From Congeria kusceri (Eukaryota > Mollusca > Bivalvia > Myida > Dreissenidae): 64,000 nucleotides of DNA. Location: NCBI GenBank assembly GCA_027627225.1, contig CM051028.1:18743701-18807700 (forward strand), given 5' to 3'. The notes under the pieces are model-generated. The model made no database searches, was not told the DNA's origin, and saw nothing but the letters and a program-made list of their open reading frames with translations. The translations under genes and the position numbers were made by a program. The first letter of the stretch is position 1; every line of letters starts with the position of its first letter. Of this stretch, positions 51,919 through 63,743 are shown one piece after another.

Positions 51919-52262
51919 AGATCAATTTTAGCGAGGACAGTAAGAAGAAAATGAAAGTAGGAGTGTCCTTCAATTTTAGCGAGGACAGTAAGAGGAAAAG
52001 GAAAGTAGGAGTGTCCTAAGATCAATTTTAGCGAGGACAGTAAGAGGAAAAGGAAAGTAGGAGTGTACTAAGATCAATTTTAGCGAGGACAGTAAGAGGA
52101 AAAGGAAAGTAGGAGTGTCCTAAGATCAATTTTAGCGAGGATAGTAAGAGGAAAAGGAAAGTAGGAGTGTCCTAAGATCAATTTTAGCGAGGACAGTAAG
52201 AGGAAAAGGAAAGTAGGAGTGTCCTAAGATCAATTTTAACGAGGACAGCAAGAGGAAAAGCA
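51919..52262. repeat. 52-bp minisatellite, seven copies
   Basis: Core GATCAATTTTAGCGAGGACA, then GTAAGAGGAAAAGGAAAGTAGGAGTGTCCTAA. CAATTTTA starts at 51923, 51971, 52023, 52075, 52127, 52179 and 52231. The second interval is four bases short. Minus-strand frames across it are translations of the repeat. Confidence 0.95.
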
Positions 52263-55200
52263 AAAGTACAAGAACCGTAACTATTTAATGAGTTCTTGTG
52301 TTTGCCCTTAACATTTCGGAGTGGTTGCAGTTCATTGAATTTTTTCTGCAACGTATAGCTTAATACGTTTTGAATATGTTGTAACATTATATATTGACAG
52401 AGAAAATTCAGAGGGACTACAGTGTACAAGGACTGTACTATTCTTCAGTAATTAAGATATTTTCTGTTTCCAATCTCAAGTTCATTCAAGCAATATGGGA
52501 CGTGATTATCAGAAAACATATTTATACAAAAGAAATTATTATGCATGCCAGCTAGTTTTCTAAGAAAGAACGACACACAGTTCGTATAATGTAAAAGCAA
52601 ATGTACTTATGATATTTACAAAAACGATTGGAAAATATTGGCACTTAATCTAGGTCTTCATAAATAAATATGCCAAATCCAATGCTAATTGAATTAATTG
52701 TCCAAGATTGGTATCGAAATAAAACAAGTACATTGAAATTAAACAAATACATTGATTTTGTTTTGTTCTTTGCAAGCAGGGATGTGTTTCTGTGTTACAT
52801 AAAGATTAAATATTCTATCATATTGTTGTTTATGAACCACAAATTGGTGGGTGGAAGCTGACGTTTTTTTTAAGTAAAACTTTGGTAGAGACAGCATAGA
52901 GATATCTGTTACACTCACCAGGTGACCTTTCCTCAGAGTCACTGTACGATTCGTAATTGCTTTCAAGTAAGGCCAATCTGTTATGAATGACTGAAACACT
53001 TATTCAAGCACGCTTCTCAGTGAAATCTGACGCTATAAATAATTATAATTAACACCCTCCACAAACCATGAATTTTATTTCATTACTAAAACCAGACAGA
53101 AGTCAATAAACTTGCAACAAAAACAAATGATAGAAAAGCACCATACCTATCTCAAGATGTTGTATAGGGTCTACTGAAAATCAGTTCTTTGCCCTTGCAC
53201 ATTTGTGTCCGCTTCAAGTACGGAGAAGAAGTTCATTCAGTGTATTAATTTTCTAGTGTAAGGATAGGCAATATCCAACATTAATCATGCATGATTGCGT
53301 TAAAGATACAATAAGGTTTACATGCATAACTCTCCTATATATAATCTCGTTGATAATTATGAATAGTCATGTTTCAAATGTTACTTTTGTTTGTGTGTAG
53401 CCTTTTTATTGTCCTCACGAAACGGGTTGGACACGCTTCGAGGACATCCTGTTCATCCTGTTCATCCCGTTCATACCGCACACAGGTGTGTTAGCACATA
53501 TAACGTACATGCTAGTTACAAATATTTGTATTGTTGAAAAGCGGACACACAGTCATGACATGTAGACAAAGAGAGCAAACAGACACAGGTATATGAAAAC
53601 AGAAAGAAACAAAGAAGGAAGTGGGTGTTGGAACCATTTGTCGTTACTACTGCAACAACACATTCAACAAGAAGAAATCATACTAATGAGTCATTAAAAT
53701 AGTAAATCACGATAAAAAATAATGGTAAGTTATTTTGAAATTGCGAACATTAAGGAATTTTACTTGCAATAATGCATCCTCTACCATAGAATACATGAAA
53801 AAATAATAAATATTACAAAACTGTACTAAAATACTGTTGTTGCATTTCTTTAAGTAAATGTTTCAAATGGTTTATTATTTAATATATTTAGCTCTCCTAA
53901 ATGTTTTCACAATAAATACAAAGAAAAACAAAAACACTTATATTTTGAAACGATTGATTAGTTTAAAGGTAAAGCTCAGAACAATGGACTTTCACTCTTG
54001 AACTCACTTTTCATTATTTAATTTTCAAAATATTTTCTCCCTCGTTAAATTTATTTTATGATTTTTATCGAGATGCGTTCTGTTTTTTATTGGCGCGTAC
54101 AATATTTTTAGTCTCTGACTTATATGCAAAATGTAGATATGGGGCAACTACAGATAAATGCCAACTTGAAAAAGAATATTCTACTACTTATCTGTTAATA
54201 TCTGTTGTTATGAATGGTTCATTTAGTTATTAAATTAAATATTATTTGATTAAGAGGTTAACATCATCATCCGCGCAACTAAGCAACTATATAACGTAAT
54301 TAGATAAGTCGATTTTCTTATGGTAACAGGGGGAATGAATGTCATTGACATTTGATGCTATTAATTTAGCCGGCCTAATGAAAATGTCTGAACAAATCGT
54401 TAACTGAATGGGAAAATAAGATTTATGAATAAGGAAGTAATCCCACGATATTTAATAGAAGTACTCGTGCATTTTCCTGAACATCGTCCATTGGAATCTG
54501 TGTTAAGAATTCCCCCTTCTAATTGTGGATGAATAAAGTCTGATGAATATCTCAGACATTCATTTAAATTATATATAGTTTAGTTTATTAGTTTAGTATT
54601 GGATAATTCGTTGTCTTTTCTCTACTGATTTCCATGACAATACCAGTAGATATTTTTATTATGCCGATTGTACATGTATAAACATTTAGTTCTTGTATAT
54701 GATTGCCTGTTTATAATGTCTTCCTGAAAGTTGAATAATTTGAAAGTGTACCACGTCTTTTTATATGGATAACGTTCAGATGTTCTAGGAGAGATAAAAA
54801 TAAACAGATTAATCTCTTTTAGAACAGAGCTCAGAGGTATTTATGAGACACATGCAATGAAAGAACAACAACAAACTAACTCGCACTGCATACTTCCATT
54901 TTCAACAAAAGCAGGTTTGCATCCAGGTATAACATTTTAACTAATAACAAAAAGAAAACGAACACGAAGCAGAAAATAAGTTTTTTTAATTTAAGTTTCG
55001 GAAATATTTATGACATCCATGCAAGAACGGAACGACAACAACTAACTTGCTCTACTTACTTGCAATTTAACAAAAGCAGGTTTGCAACCAAGTATACTAT
55101 TTTAATTAATAACAAAAACAAAGAACAAATAGCAGATATGTTGTTTCTTTGTTTATCATATTAATGCTAATTTTACACTAGGTAAATGGGCTACAATTTC

Positions 55201-55535
55201 TATTAAATTGCTTTTTTTTCGTACGTATTATTCATAGGATGCATTTTAACTTTATCATATTCATTCAAAGGTTATTTATTGGATGATACCCGGAGTAATT
55301 ATGTATGAATTAGTAGCAATTAACTTGAACTTTAACTGCAGTTATTTACTTTCTTAACATCAATCTTTAAGCATAACTAGCATATAAAGTAGTTAACAAA
55401 TATGATGACATATAAAAGAGAAGAAGCATAATGAATGCATATGTATTTGATTTTAGTTTTTACACAGCTGGTTCAATCAAAACAATGTAAATACAGCAGC
55501 AAGCAACAGGAGAAAAAAACAAAGTACAGTATAAA

Positions 55536-55553
55536 GTATGTATGTATGTATGC
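55536..55553. repeat. GTAT microsatellite
   Basis: Four GTAT units inside the duplicated segment. Confidence 0.85.
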
Positions 55554-55838
55554 GTGTTTGTTGTTGTATTCAGACTGTTGGCGGAAGCCAACGGTCTTTA
55601 GTAAGACGTTTTCGAGATATTGAATCGCGTGTCCTACTTTTTTGCTTACGATTTTCCACAATAGCAGAAATTCGCCAATAATTTAGCACAAAAAACGACA
55701 ACACATTATTGAATGAATGGTTAATTATAATTGATTGTAATACAATGGCTTCGAGTAATTTGCATGATACTATAGAATGTTAACATACATGTACATGAAC
55801 ATGTTGTGTTGACAATAAACCAACTTCTCATGTTACAG

Positions 55839-55928
55839 AAACCACACTACAAACATACAAAAACAACAAAAGACGTGTGGAAGCTTGTCTCCCGACACAG
55901 AACTACTAAACGTCTTAAATATTTGAAG
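55839..55928 (+). pseudogene. Duplicated, frameshifted TASP1 exon 7
   Basis: Flanked by the same acceptor (TGTTACAG) and donor (GTACT) as exon 7 at 29540-29628. Entered in the parental phase, it reads ETTLQTYKNNKRRVEA, against ESTLQSYKNHKRRVEA in the parent. A one-base gain (90 against 89 bases) then shifts the frame into a TAA. The downstream sequence still spells CGTCTTAAATATTTGAAG, as in the parent. It cannot serve as a normal TASP1 exon. Confidence 0.93.
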
Positions 55929-56299
55929 GTACTCTAATATAAAAGCCTTTATAGATTCGTTTTCGGTAAGTATAATTTTTAAAACGTTTTGTGAATTAAT
56001 AAAGGTACTTAAATTGTCATATGTCACTGCAATGTCATTTTGTCAATGTTTACTGAAATCGCAGAACACCAGACAGGTAACATTGTTAATTGTAGTTAAC
56101 ATATTTTTAATATCATGCACATCGCATATCAGTCTTGCACAGAATACAGGAAGTCCATTAATCTGTTTTAAAGCCAACAACTTACGTTTCCTAACAAGCT
56201 GCATGCACGTGTTCACCTTTATATCAAATTGACTTAGAAACACAAACAATATTTTAGAAATAATTAGGTTTGGATACATTAGTTTACAAATGTCCATTA

Positions 56300-57780
56300 C
56301 TGTTAAGGTATACTATGACCCCCTAAACAGTTTTTTATGCAACATATTTTCTGTATGTAATTTAATATTCATTGACTTTGTTTCAATAACACAACGATAT
56401 ATTTTTATACGCAAAAGAAGTTGACTATTTTCTTATTATTAGTTTCACATCTGAGAATGTACATACAATTCATCATTAGAGTCAGAGACAGAACGACCTA
56501 GAGAAAAGCGTTTGAAGCGATAAATAATTTGCTATTTAAAACTCGCACTTGGCAACGGAAAATAAGTTAAAAACATATTCAAATTAACTTCATCATCATT
56601 AACTTGCTCTTTACATTAAACATTAAACTACATGTGATTTCAGCTTAACAATATTCATTAAACTGAAGGTTATCTTCATACCCCAAATATATGCACACTA
56701 CGGACCGATTATCGGCATGTCATATAACCCAGTGTATGCCTCCTCAACATTCTACGGTTCCAGGACCTTTCATAGCAGACCAAGTAGATCAGATTACGCT
56801 TTGTATTAGATACAACATTCTGGATGAGGTCATTAACTCCAGTTTTGTGGCAAGATGGTGATCCGATTCGATTTCAGAAATAACTTTCATCTTGAATTGC
56901 AACATTTAAGAATGTGGCAGCAACCAAGTCGTTTATTCAAATATATTTAACAATTCAATCTTGTTTCGTACCATTCAATAATCTAGGCTTTGTGGCGTAG
57001 TGATAGTTCCATACAAATTGACATCTGTACAAATTATACAAATAGTTCTTAGATCTACACAGACTATTAGTGACATCGATTAAAATTCTGGAAATAGGTT
57101 TTTTATATATATGTGTGTACTTTCTTGGTATAATCAGATAAAAACCTGAGTTATTTAATATTCATCAGGCAATTCAGTCAACATCACATGTTAATTTTCC
57201 CATGAACAAATCAGTAGATACATTTTCTTTCTTCAAAGGAAAACCGATATCATGCAAACCCTTGAATCAAATTAAGTCGGTAATAAAAGACTATATATCA
57301 GCCATAAATATCATTCCAATATACGGTTTTTACATCCGGGTATTGATGACAACACCAACGACCCAGAAGAGATAATAAATCACATACAACCAAATAATTA
57401 TAGCAAGTCTAAATATAGCATAGAGGACGAAGGGCATTCACCGCCTTTATTATATTTGCGAAAGGGCGATACCTGTATGGTAGATGTTGCACAAGTTAGA
57501 TTTATTGACTTACGTCTAGCGTGTAATTGGACCGTTTTTAATATATACCATTAATGTGCAGGTATGCTATCCGATAGTGTCTCTATGGGCATGAACAGCC
57601 TCTAAACTCAACTGAGCTAAATACGCTGAGAAGTGTTTTGGTTAGCAAATAAAACAGTATAAAATAAAGCAAATGTTTCAAAAACACATTTCAATATAAG
57701 TATTGCATAGATTGTACTCAGGAATTTTGTTATTCATTAGGTCATTTAGGTCAGTTAGTCGCTGTTCTGGCAATTCAGTG
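56300..57780. other. AT-rich region without recognised feature
   Basis: No exon, array or inverted-repeat element recognised. If one tandem duplication explains A' and B', a roughly 16-kb deletion point should lie within or near here. Confidence 0.4.
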
Positions 57781-57791
57781 GACTGCAACAC

Positions 57792-58120
57792 CACAGCACA
57801 CACTTCAGCAAGCAGTGTTCTCATCAGCTGCACCCCTGCACCTGCAGAACCAAACTCCTCACAGTGGTCTCACAGCACACACTTCAGCAAGCAGTGTTCT
57901 CATCAGCTGCACCCCTGTACCTGCAGAACCAAACTCCTCACAGTGGTTTTTCACAGCACACACTTCAGCAAGCAGTGTTCTCATCAGCTGCACCCCTGTA
58001 CCTGCAGAACCAAACTCCTCACAGTGGTCTCACAGCACACACTTCAGCAAGCAGTGTTCTCATCAGCTGCACCCCTGTACCTGCAGGACCAAACTCCTCA
58101 CAGTGGTCTCACCTGCTGCA
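57792..58120. repeat. 79-bp GC-rich minisatellite, four copies
   Basis: Unit starts (CACAGCACACACTTCAGCAA) at 57792, 57871, 57952 and 58031, so 79, 81 and 79 bp apart; the 81 is due to two extra T. The unit has no stop codon in any of the three plus-strand frames. Three overlapping open frames therefore run across it (57703-58167, 57815-58129, 57864-58232). These frames need not be genes. Confidence 0.93.
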
Positions 58121-58732
58121 CTGCTTTGACCACTGCCGTCGCAAGGTACATATCCAAAGATTTATGAATATTTTAGAATCTTTATTTTTTCCTTTAATAC
58201 ATGTATTATATGTATTATATGTATTCCATTAAAAAATAAGAGTTCGTAAAAGTATAATTGTGTTTTTACTACGAACTTAAACATGTCTCACTCGTAAATT
58301 CAAGTGAAAGGAGCAAGTAGTTTGGCGAAATATTTTCATTATTTCCTGTTATAATGTTTATGTTTAAACTGAAAACACTGATCTCTTCTATTTATATATC
58401 TATTTTCTGAAAATAATAGCCGTTAAACTAATGAACATACTATATTCTTTTGGATACTATTAAGATTCCTCATACATTTACAAATAGAGCTGAAGCGCTG
58501 GTCTTTGTTTTAATCAGCATTCTTCTTTGACTGGTGACATAATATTGGAAGAAATAATTAAATGATCGAGAACAACACTTAACACAGGTATTCATCCAAG
58601 CTACTAATTAATGACAACGAATGCCACCTATCACGAAGCGGCACATGATGTTAATATCTTGAATATCGTATTCAATATGCCGTGAAGGGTGTCAACTTTA
58701 TTGACACAGGTTAATATTATATACCAGTTTTC

Positions 58733-59150
58733 ACGTTAAAATCAGTCCAATATTTCATTGGCTATTCGCTTATGCGGGACAGATTGTATAATCGCGCACA
58801 ATTGTTTTTATTTATCTGATATCCCATATTATTCGCAGAAATAATTTTGTACCATGAATTAAGTATTCAAAAGTAGCCACGATATGCTTATAGCGACAAC
58901 GGTTAGCTTATGGTTTAATGTTGCTATTATGTCATTATCTTATCTAGGAATAGATTGTTTTGGAGATAATGTGGGATCATTGCGAAGAAGGCACACAGTT
59001 TCGTTTAACAATTTTCTGCTATCCAAGCGCAGAGCATATCATAATAATAGACCTTCCTATGGAACGGAATACACAAGGTTTAATGTCGCTCATGAATCCT
59101 CTGTTGCGAGTGTTTCCTATTAACGAAATATATCAATATTTGGGTAGGAC
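58733..59150 (+). repeat. Segment B', duplicate of the metalloprotease 5' flank
   Basis: Aligns with 48284-48715: CCAATATTTCATTGGCTATT, GTGGGATCATT, AAGGCAC.CAGTTTC, CAAGGTTTAAT and CCTATTAACGAA are shared. No copy of the protease signal-peptide exon was found next to it. Confidence 0.8.
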
Positions 59151-59609
59151 CAAAGACATTCTAGGGTTTGAAGGAGCATTTGCGTTGTTGTTATATTCAT
59201 AAATTTTTGATGTTGATACAGATTTGGTAATATGTATTAAATAAAAGTACATAATTATAAAAATATAGGTAAAAAAAACTCAAGACACACCGTTAACACA
59301 CACGCTACAATTACTATGTATCAGTCATGAATGTATTAGTAACTGTTCCTGTCTGCTTATAGTACCTTAAAGGAAGGCAAAATCTAAATGTTCATGTTAC
59401 ATATGTATCAATGTACAGTTGGTCAATTACCAAGCCTCCCGTTTTAAAGTATTTTTTCTCTAGGAAAAAATGAATTATTTTAGAAGCATGTTTGCATGTT
59501 GCTCCTTGTTATGATATTATATTCAGCATCTTTTGTTGCTCTTGTAAGCATCCGCTTATTTAGTAACTAAATTGTACTTAAATTTAAGTAAGAATTTAAG
59601 ACTGTCTAA

Positions 59610-59730
59610 TTTGACCGGTAATGCTATGAGGTTGAAATGTATTCATTATGAATAATTTTCGACCAAGTGTGACATTCGACTCCTTACACATGGATGACCG
59701 TTCCAATGCGGTGAAACCACCTTTAATCAA
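59610..59730. repeat. Dispersed repeat, diverged copy 3
   Basis: ATGCTATGAGGTTGAA, then ATGGATGACCGTTCCAATGC and GGTGAAACCACC match 13041-13190 in order but with many changes. Confidence 0.5.
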
Positions 59731-59734
59731 TATC

Positions 59735-60445
59735 TATGTTTTGTATCAAATTTTCACTCTCGATTTCTCTGTTGTAACTGGTCGCTTGCTTGAATACAGT
59801 GTATGTGGGTTCAGATAATATCTTAATTGCAAAAATACCTTTATAATTTTTATTACAGAACATATATTTGGACGCGTATTGTCTTTGTCTTAGAAACATG
59901 ATTTGATACGATGGGAACCATGACCAACACCGATAAAATAATTAAGCATTAAGCTTCTCCATTGCTTCAAAGTACCAAAGTACCAACACAGACGTATCTA
60001 TTACCATCAATAAAACCTCTCAGAAGTAATGGAAATAACAGTGAATGTTTCGGTACCAATACATGCTTAGTGCTTTGTTTTGCTATAATACAGGATTTGT
60101 ATTAGGAACATCTCTCATTAGAAAGGAAGTGAGTGGATGCTCCAAGCTCGTAATTGATGCCACGTACCAAACCGTTCAAGAGAAACGGTGTACTTAGTAG
60201 CGATGTCATCCTTTATCATTTGTCACACATAACAATTTCATTTGGGCCAGGCTGTTTAAATGGTAATATATAATAAATATACTAAACCTATAGCTATACC
60301 AGCAGTAGATAAACTCTTACTCATTTTTTTCAAGATCAGTTCATTATACATTTACAACACTGAAAAATAAGACACAAACACAAAACAAACATGCGATTAA
60401 AACTGGACGACATATTTGGAACATAACATCGGCTTAAAGGCGCGT
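59735..60445. other. AT-rich region without recognised feature
   Basis: No coding exon or repeat identified. Confidence 0.4.
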
Positions 60446-60449
60446 TGAC

Positions 60450-60590
60450 ACTCACATTTCCACAGGATTCTACAGCGAGGAATGGTGTCGAATTGAAACT
60501 CGCATTTCCTTAGGATTCTACAGTACGGAATGGTGTCGAATTGAAACTCACATTCCCTAAGGATTCTACAGTACGGAATGGTGTCGATTT
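60450..60590. repeat. 48-bp minisatellite, about three copies
   Basis: GGATTCTACAG at 60465, 60513 and 60561, each followed by GGAATGGTGTCGA. Confidence 0.93.
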
Positions 60591-60812
60591 CAGTGCTTAT
60601 AAGTGTCGAAATGCCACCGTCCTTTGTGGCATCGACTCTATAAATATTAAATCTGATTTTTAAAGCTTAACAAATCAGCAAGCTACGTTTATCAACTGAC
60701 CAAAAACTACATGGTGCCTTCGAACATAAAATAAATCATCAGCAAATATTACAAACATTTAGCAATGATTTGTATCGTTGTTGGTGTAATTGTCAAAGTG
60801 TTTAATTGTGTT

Positions 60813-61007
60813 TTTATGTACGTTTAAATTATTTGAATAGGAATAATAAGTTTGGACGAAAACCGCTTAGATTGTATTTATGTACGCTTAAATTCTTTTA
60901 ATATGAATAATAAGTTTGGACGAAAACCGCTTAGATTGTATTTATGTACGTTTAAATTATTTTAATAGGAATAATAAATTTGGACGAAATCCGTTTAGAT
61001 TGTATTT
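60813..61007. repeat. 64-bp minisatellite, three copies
   Basis: ATGTACG at 60816, 60880 and 60944, exactly 64 apart. Units share AATAATAAGTTTGGACGAAA and CCGCTTAGATTGTATTTA. Confidence 0.95.
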
Positions 61008-61800
61008 AAAGAAGCTCAAAGTTCCCATCCCATTTAATTAACTGCAAAGAAAAATAAACATGCATTAGCCCGATTGCAAAACGATTAAAAAATAGATCGA
61101 CTAATGCATACACCGTGATATTAGTCATATTAGATATATTTCTTTCAATTTTCTTTCTTTTCCAAAACTGGTGAGGAATTCCAGTGCCATTTTTTCCAAT
61201 GCAACCACTTTATTGAAAGATCTAAATTCCCACGGATACATCAAACATAGAATATTCGACTTGGCTTTATGAAAGGTCCACCTTTCATTCTGTGAAATTC
61301 TAACTTGAATCCGAATGGGTTTCAAAGGCAATGCAATGCATTTGAGTCATTGTTGACAACGTCTAAATTAAGAACATCAAACGAAACAGCATAAAATAGT
61401 AACCTTTTCCAGCATGGGTTCATAACAACATTGGCTTTATGCTTCATTGGACAAGGTTTGGTCTATACTAATATTCAAATCCCAAATCTAAAACTATAAG
61501 GCAGTGAATCGGTGTTTGAGTTCCATAAGGTTACAACTGATGTATACATAATTTATCTAATTCTACCTTCTTACGAAAACGCCAACAAATTCACTTAATA
61601 AGTGTGTGCCGTTTTAATGTAATCTCTGTGTTGGTGGGGAATCATATCTGGCATTATATAATTTCGATGTGTTGAATGCTTGGAAAATGTGAATCGGATA
61701 ACGTTTAGACTCCCTTTAGGTTTGACTTCATTATACCCGTTGGAGCTGTATCTACCCATTGTGGAATGTGAGAACAACATTTACAAAAATTTTCTTTCAT

Positions 61801-62950
61801 TTTTAGCTCGACTTTTTGAAAAAAAAGGCAAGGTACTCTACTCACCCCGGCGTCGGCGTCTACGTCCGGGCTAGGTTAAGGTTTTTCGGTTAGCGAGTTT
61901 CTCAGGAATGACTTTAGTGATTTCATTCAAACTTAAAACGCTTATTCCTTATGAAAATGAACCCATAGGCCACGTTTGATAACACTAGTTTTAAATTTGT
62001 CAAAAGTATAGAACATTTAGCATTAAGAAATTTAACATATTAGCTATTTGGATATGTTAAGTTTTTCAGTGATCTAGTTTCTCAGGAATGGCTTGAGGGA
62101 TTTTATTCATTTACCCATATTAAAATGAATCCATATGCCAAGTTTGGTAACACTAGTTTGTAATTTGTCAAAATTATGGGCAATTTTACTCTTCGAAATT
62201 TTACATTCAAGGGGGGTGGGTGGTAGCGGCGTCAACCTTTGGTTTCTGCTATCTAACTTGAGTATAATTCTTCATACATAGATACCTTAAGCGAGACTTC
62301 ACTTCGGATTGCATATAGGATGGGTTAAGATTACTGTTACTATAAATGGAAAAACTGTTTCTGCTCAATAACTAGAGAAAAAATTGAAATATTGTTATGA
62401 AACTTGGTTTATAGATACCTTATATAAAGACCTCGCTCGGGATTGCATATGGGGTGGGTAGGGTCAAGGTCATTATTACTGTAAATATTAAAACAATTTC
62501 GGCTCAATAAATTGAGAACGAATTATGTATTTTTATACTTAATATATCGATATATCGAGGTTGGTGGGGTCTAGGCCAACGTCACCATTTCTAAAAATAA
62601 AACAACAGTTTCTGCTATATAAATCGAGAACACATTAACTTTTATAAAGTAGTGAAACCTAATTTATAGATACCGTATAGTGAACTTGCATATGGAGTGG
62701 GTGGGGTCAAGGTCACTGTTTGAAAAATAGAAAAAAAAGGTTTCCACCCATTGACTCAAGAACAAAATTTAATTGTATTGCTATAGCAATGAAACTTTGC
62801 ATATCGAATGGGTGGAGTTAAGGTCAAGGTAAGCGGTACTAATAATAAAAAAAAGGTTTATGTTTGAAAACACAAGAAGGAATTGTGCTATTGAAATGGA
62901 ACTTTATATGTAAATACCTTTTGTAAACAAAACTGAGGAAGGGGTTAAAT
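61801..62950 (+). repeat. Second AGCTCGAC-type element with two sets of internal repeats
   Basis: Starts TTTTTAGCTCGACTTTTTGA followed by CACCCCGGCGTCGGCGTCTA, the same opening layout as the element at 13187. Inside, two units of about 182 bp start near 61876 and 62058 (TTTCTCAGGAATG, ATTTGTCAAAA). They are followed by units with GGGTGGGGTCAAGGTCA-like words near 62450, 62700 and 62820. The right end is not clear. Confidence 0.65.
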
Positions 62951-63036
62951 TTAACTGTGTTAAAGTAGATCGTACTAGCGAAACAGTTCATTTAAGAAAA
63001 AATGCCAATAACTCTGAGAGTTTAGAATTTAAAATT

Positions 63037-63188
63037 AGGTGTATATACAGCGTTAAATAACCTTAATTTCAAACTATTCTAAATGTCAATGCATCGAAAA
63101 TAGCTAACAGAGAGGTGTATATACAGCGTTAAATAACCTTAATTTCAAATTATTCTAAATGTAATTGCATCGAAAATAGCTCACAGAG
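63037..63188. repeat. 76-bp tandem duplication
   Basis: AGGTGTATATACAGCGTTAA at 63037 recurs at 63113. The copies differ at only a few positions. Confidence 0.93.
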
Positions 63189-63544
63189 AGCAAGTTAATG
63201 CGTGACATTTGGTTGTAAATGAAGTGTCAATACTGTGATTATCTACTTCAAGAAAATCGATTATTACATAGGAGAGGAACAATTTTTTTAATGAACGTGA
63301 TCAGTTGAATGTTTTATGTATCAAAGTTGTAGACCTGCAGCGTGTGTTCTATTTTGAGTTCAAAGGCGGTCAATGTTTGTTTGCAAATACATCTGTTTTG
63401 GTATATTTATCTTTTAAATGTGCTTTTGGTCTGATTGGGAATAATCCATATACTTCAGTGATCAAATTAACCAATCATGAAATGTCAAATGTTGTGTAAC
63501 TCCAACAATTAATTGTATTGATAGTAGACAACTATTCAAAAATT

Positions 63545-63742
63545 GAGGCGTGTCGTGGGAAATTCGGGCTTAATGCATGTGCTTTAAGTGCCGTTCCGGA
63601 TTAGCTTGTGCAGTTCGCACAGGCTGATCCGAGAGGGCACTTTCCGCCTACAGTGGATTTATGTTTAGAAGGGACTTCTTTGAAACAGAAAATAATATAA
63701 AAAGCGGAAAGTGCCGTCCCGGATTAGCCTGTACGGACTGCA
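63545..63742. mobile_element. Palindromic foldback element, partial copy
   Basis: Starts GAGGCGTGTCGTGGGAAATT and keeps the GTGCAGTTCGCACAGGCTGA and GGAAAGTGCCGTCCCGGATT parts of the element at 29770. It stops after GGACTGCAC, where the 110-bp tandem repeat begins, so its right arm end is missing. Confidence 0.85.
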
Positions 63743-63743
63743 C

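Larger units (their letters stand above)
52840..56020 (+). repeat. Segment A', decayed duplicate of the TASP1 intron 5 to intron 7 region
   Basis: Blocks match the TASP1 locus in the same order and orientation. 52870-53290 matches 24060-24450 and 24780-24900 (GGTAGAG, CAGCATA, GTGACCTTTC, GGAGTCA, ATATCCAAC). 54395-54560 matches 28780-28935 (CTGAATGGGAAAATAAGATT, CCCCTTCTAA). 55800-56000 matches 29500-29700 including exon 7. The counterpart of exon 6 was not found, so part has been lost. Confidence 0.85.

Noticed and set aside
52739..52999. Minus-strand 86-residue frame in segment A'
   Set aside because: Falls in intron-derived duplicated DNA; the original at 24.8 kb has no matching open frame that I can see.
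57703..58167. 154-residue open frame as a repeat protein
   Set aside because: It is open only because the 79-bp unit lacks stops in all plus frames; the frame changes each unit, so no peptide repeat is maintained.
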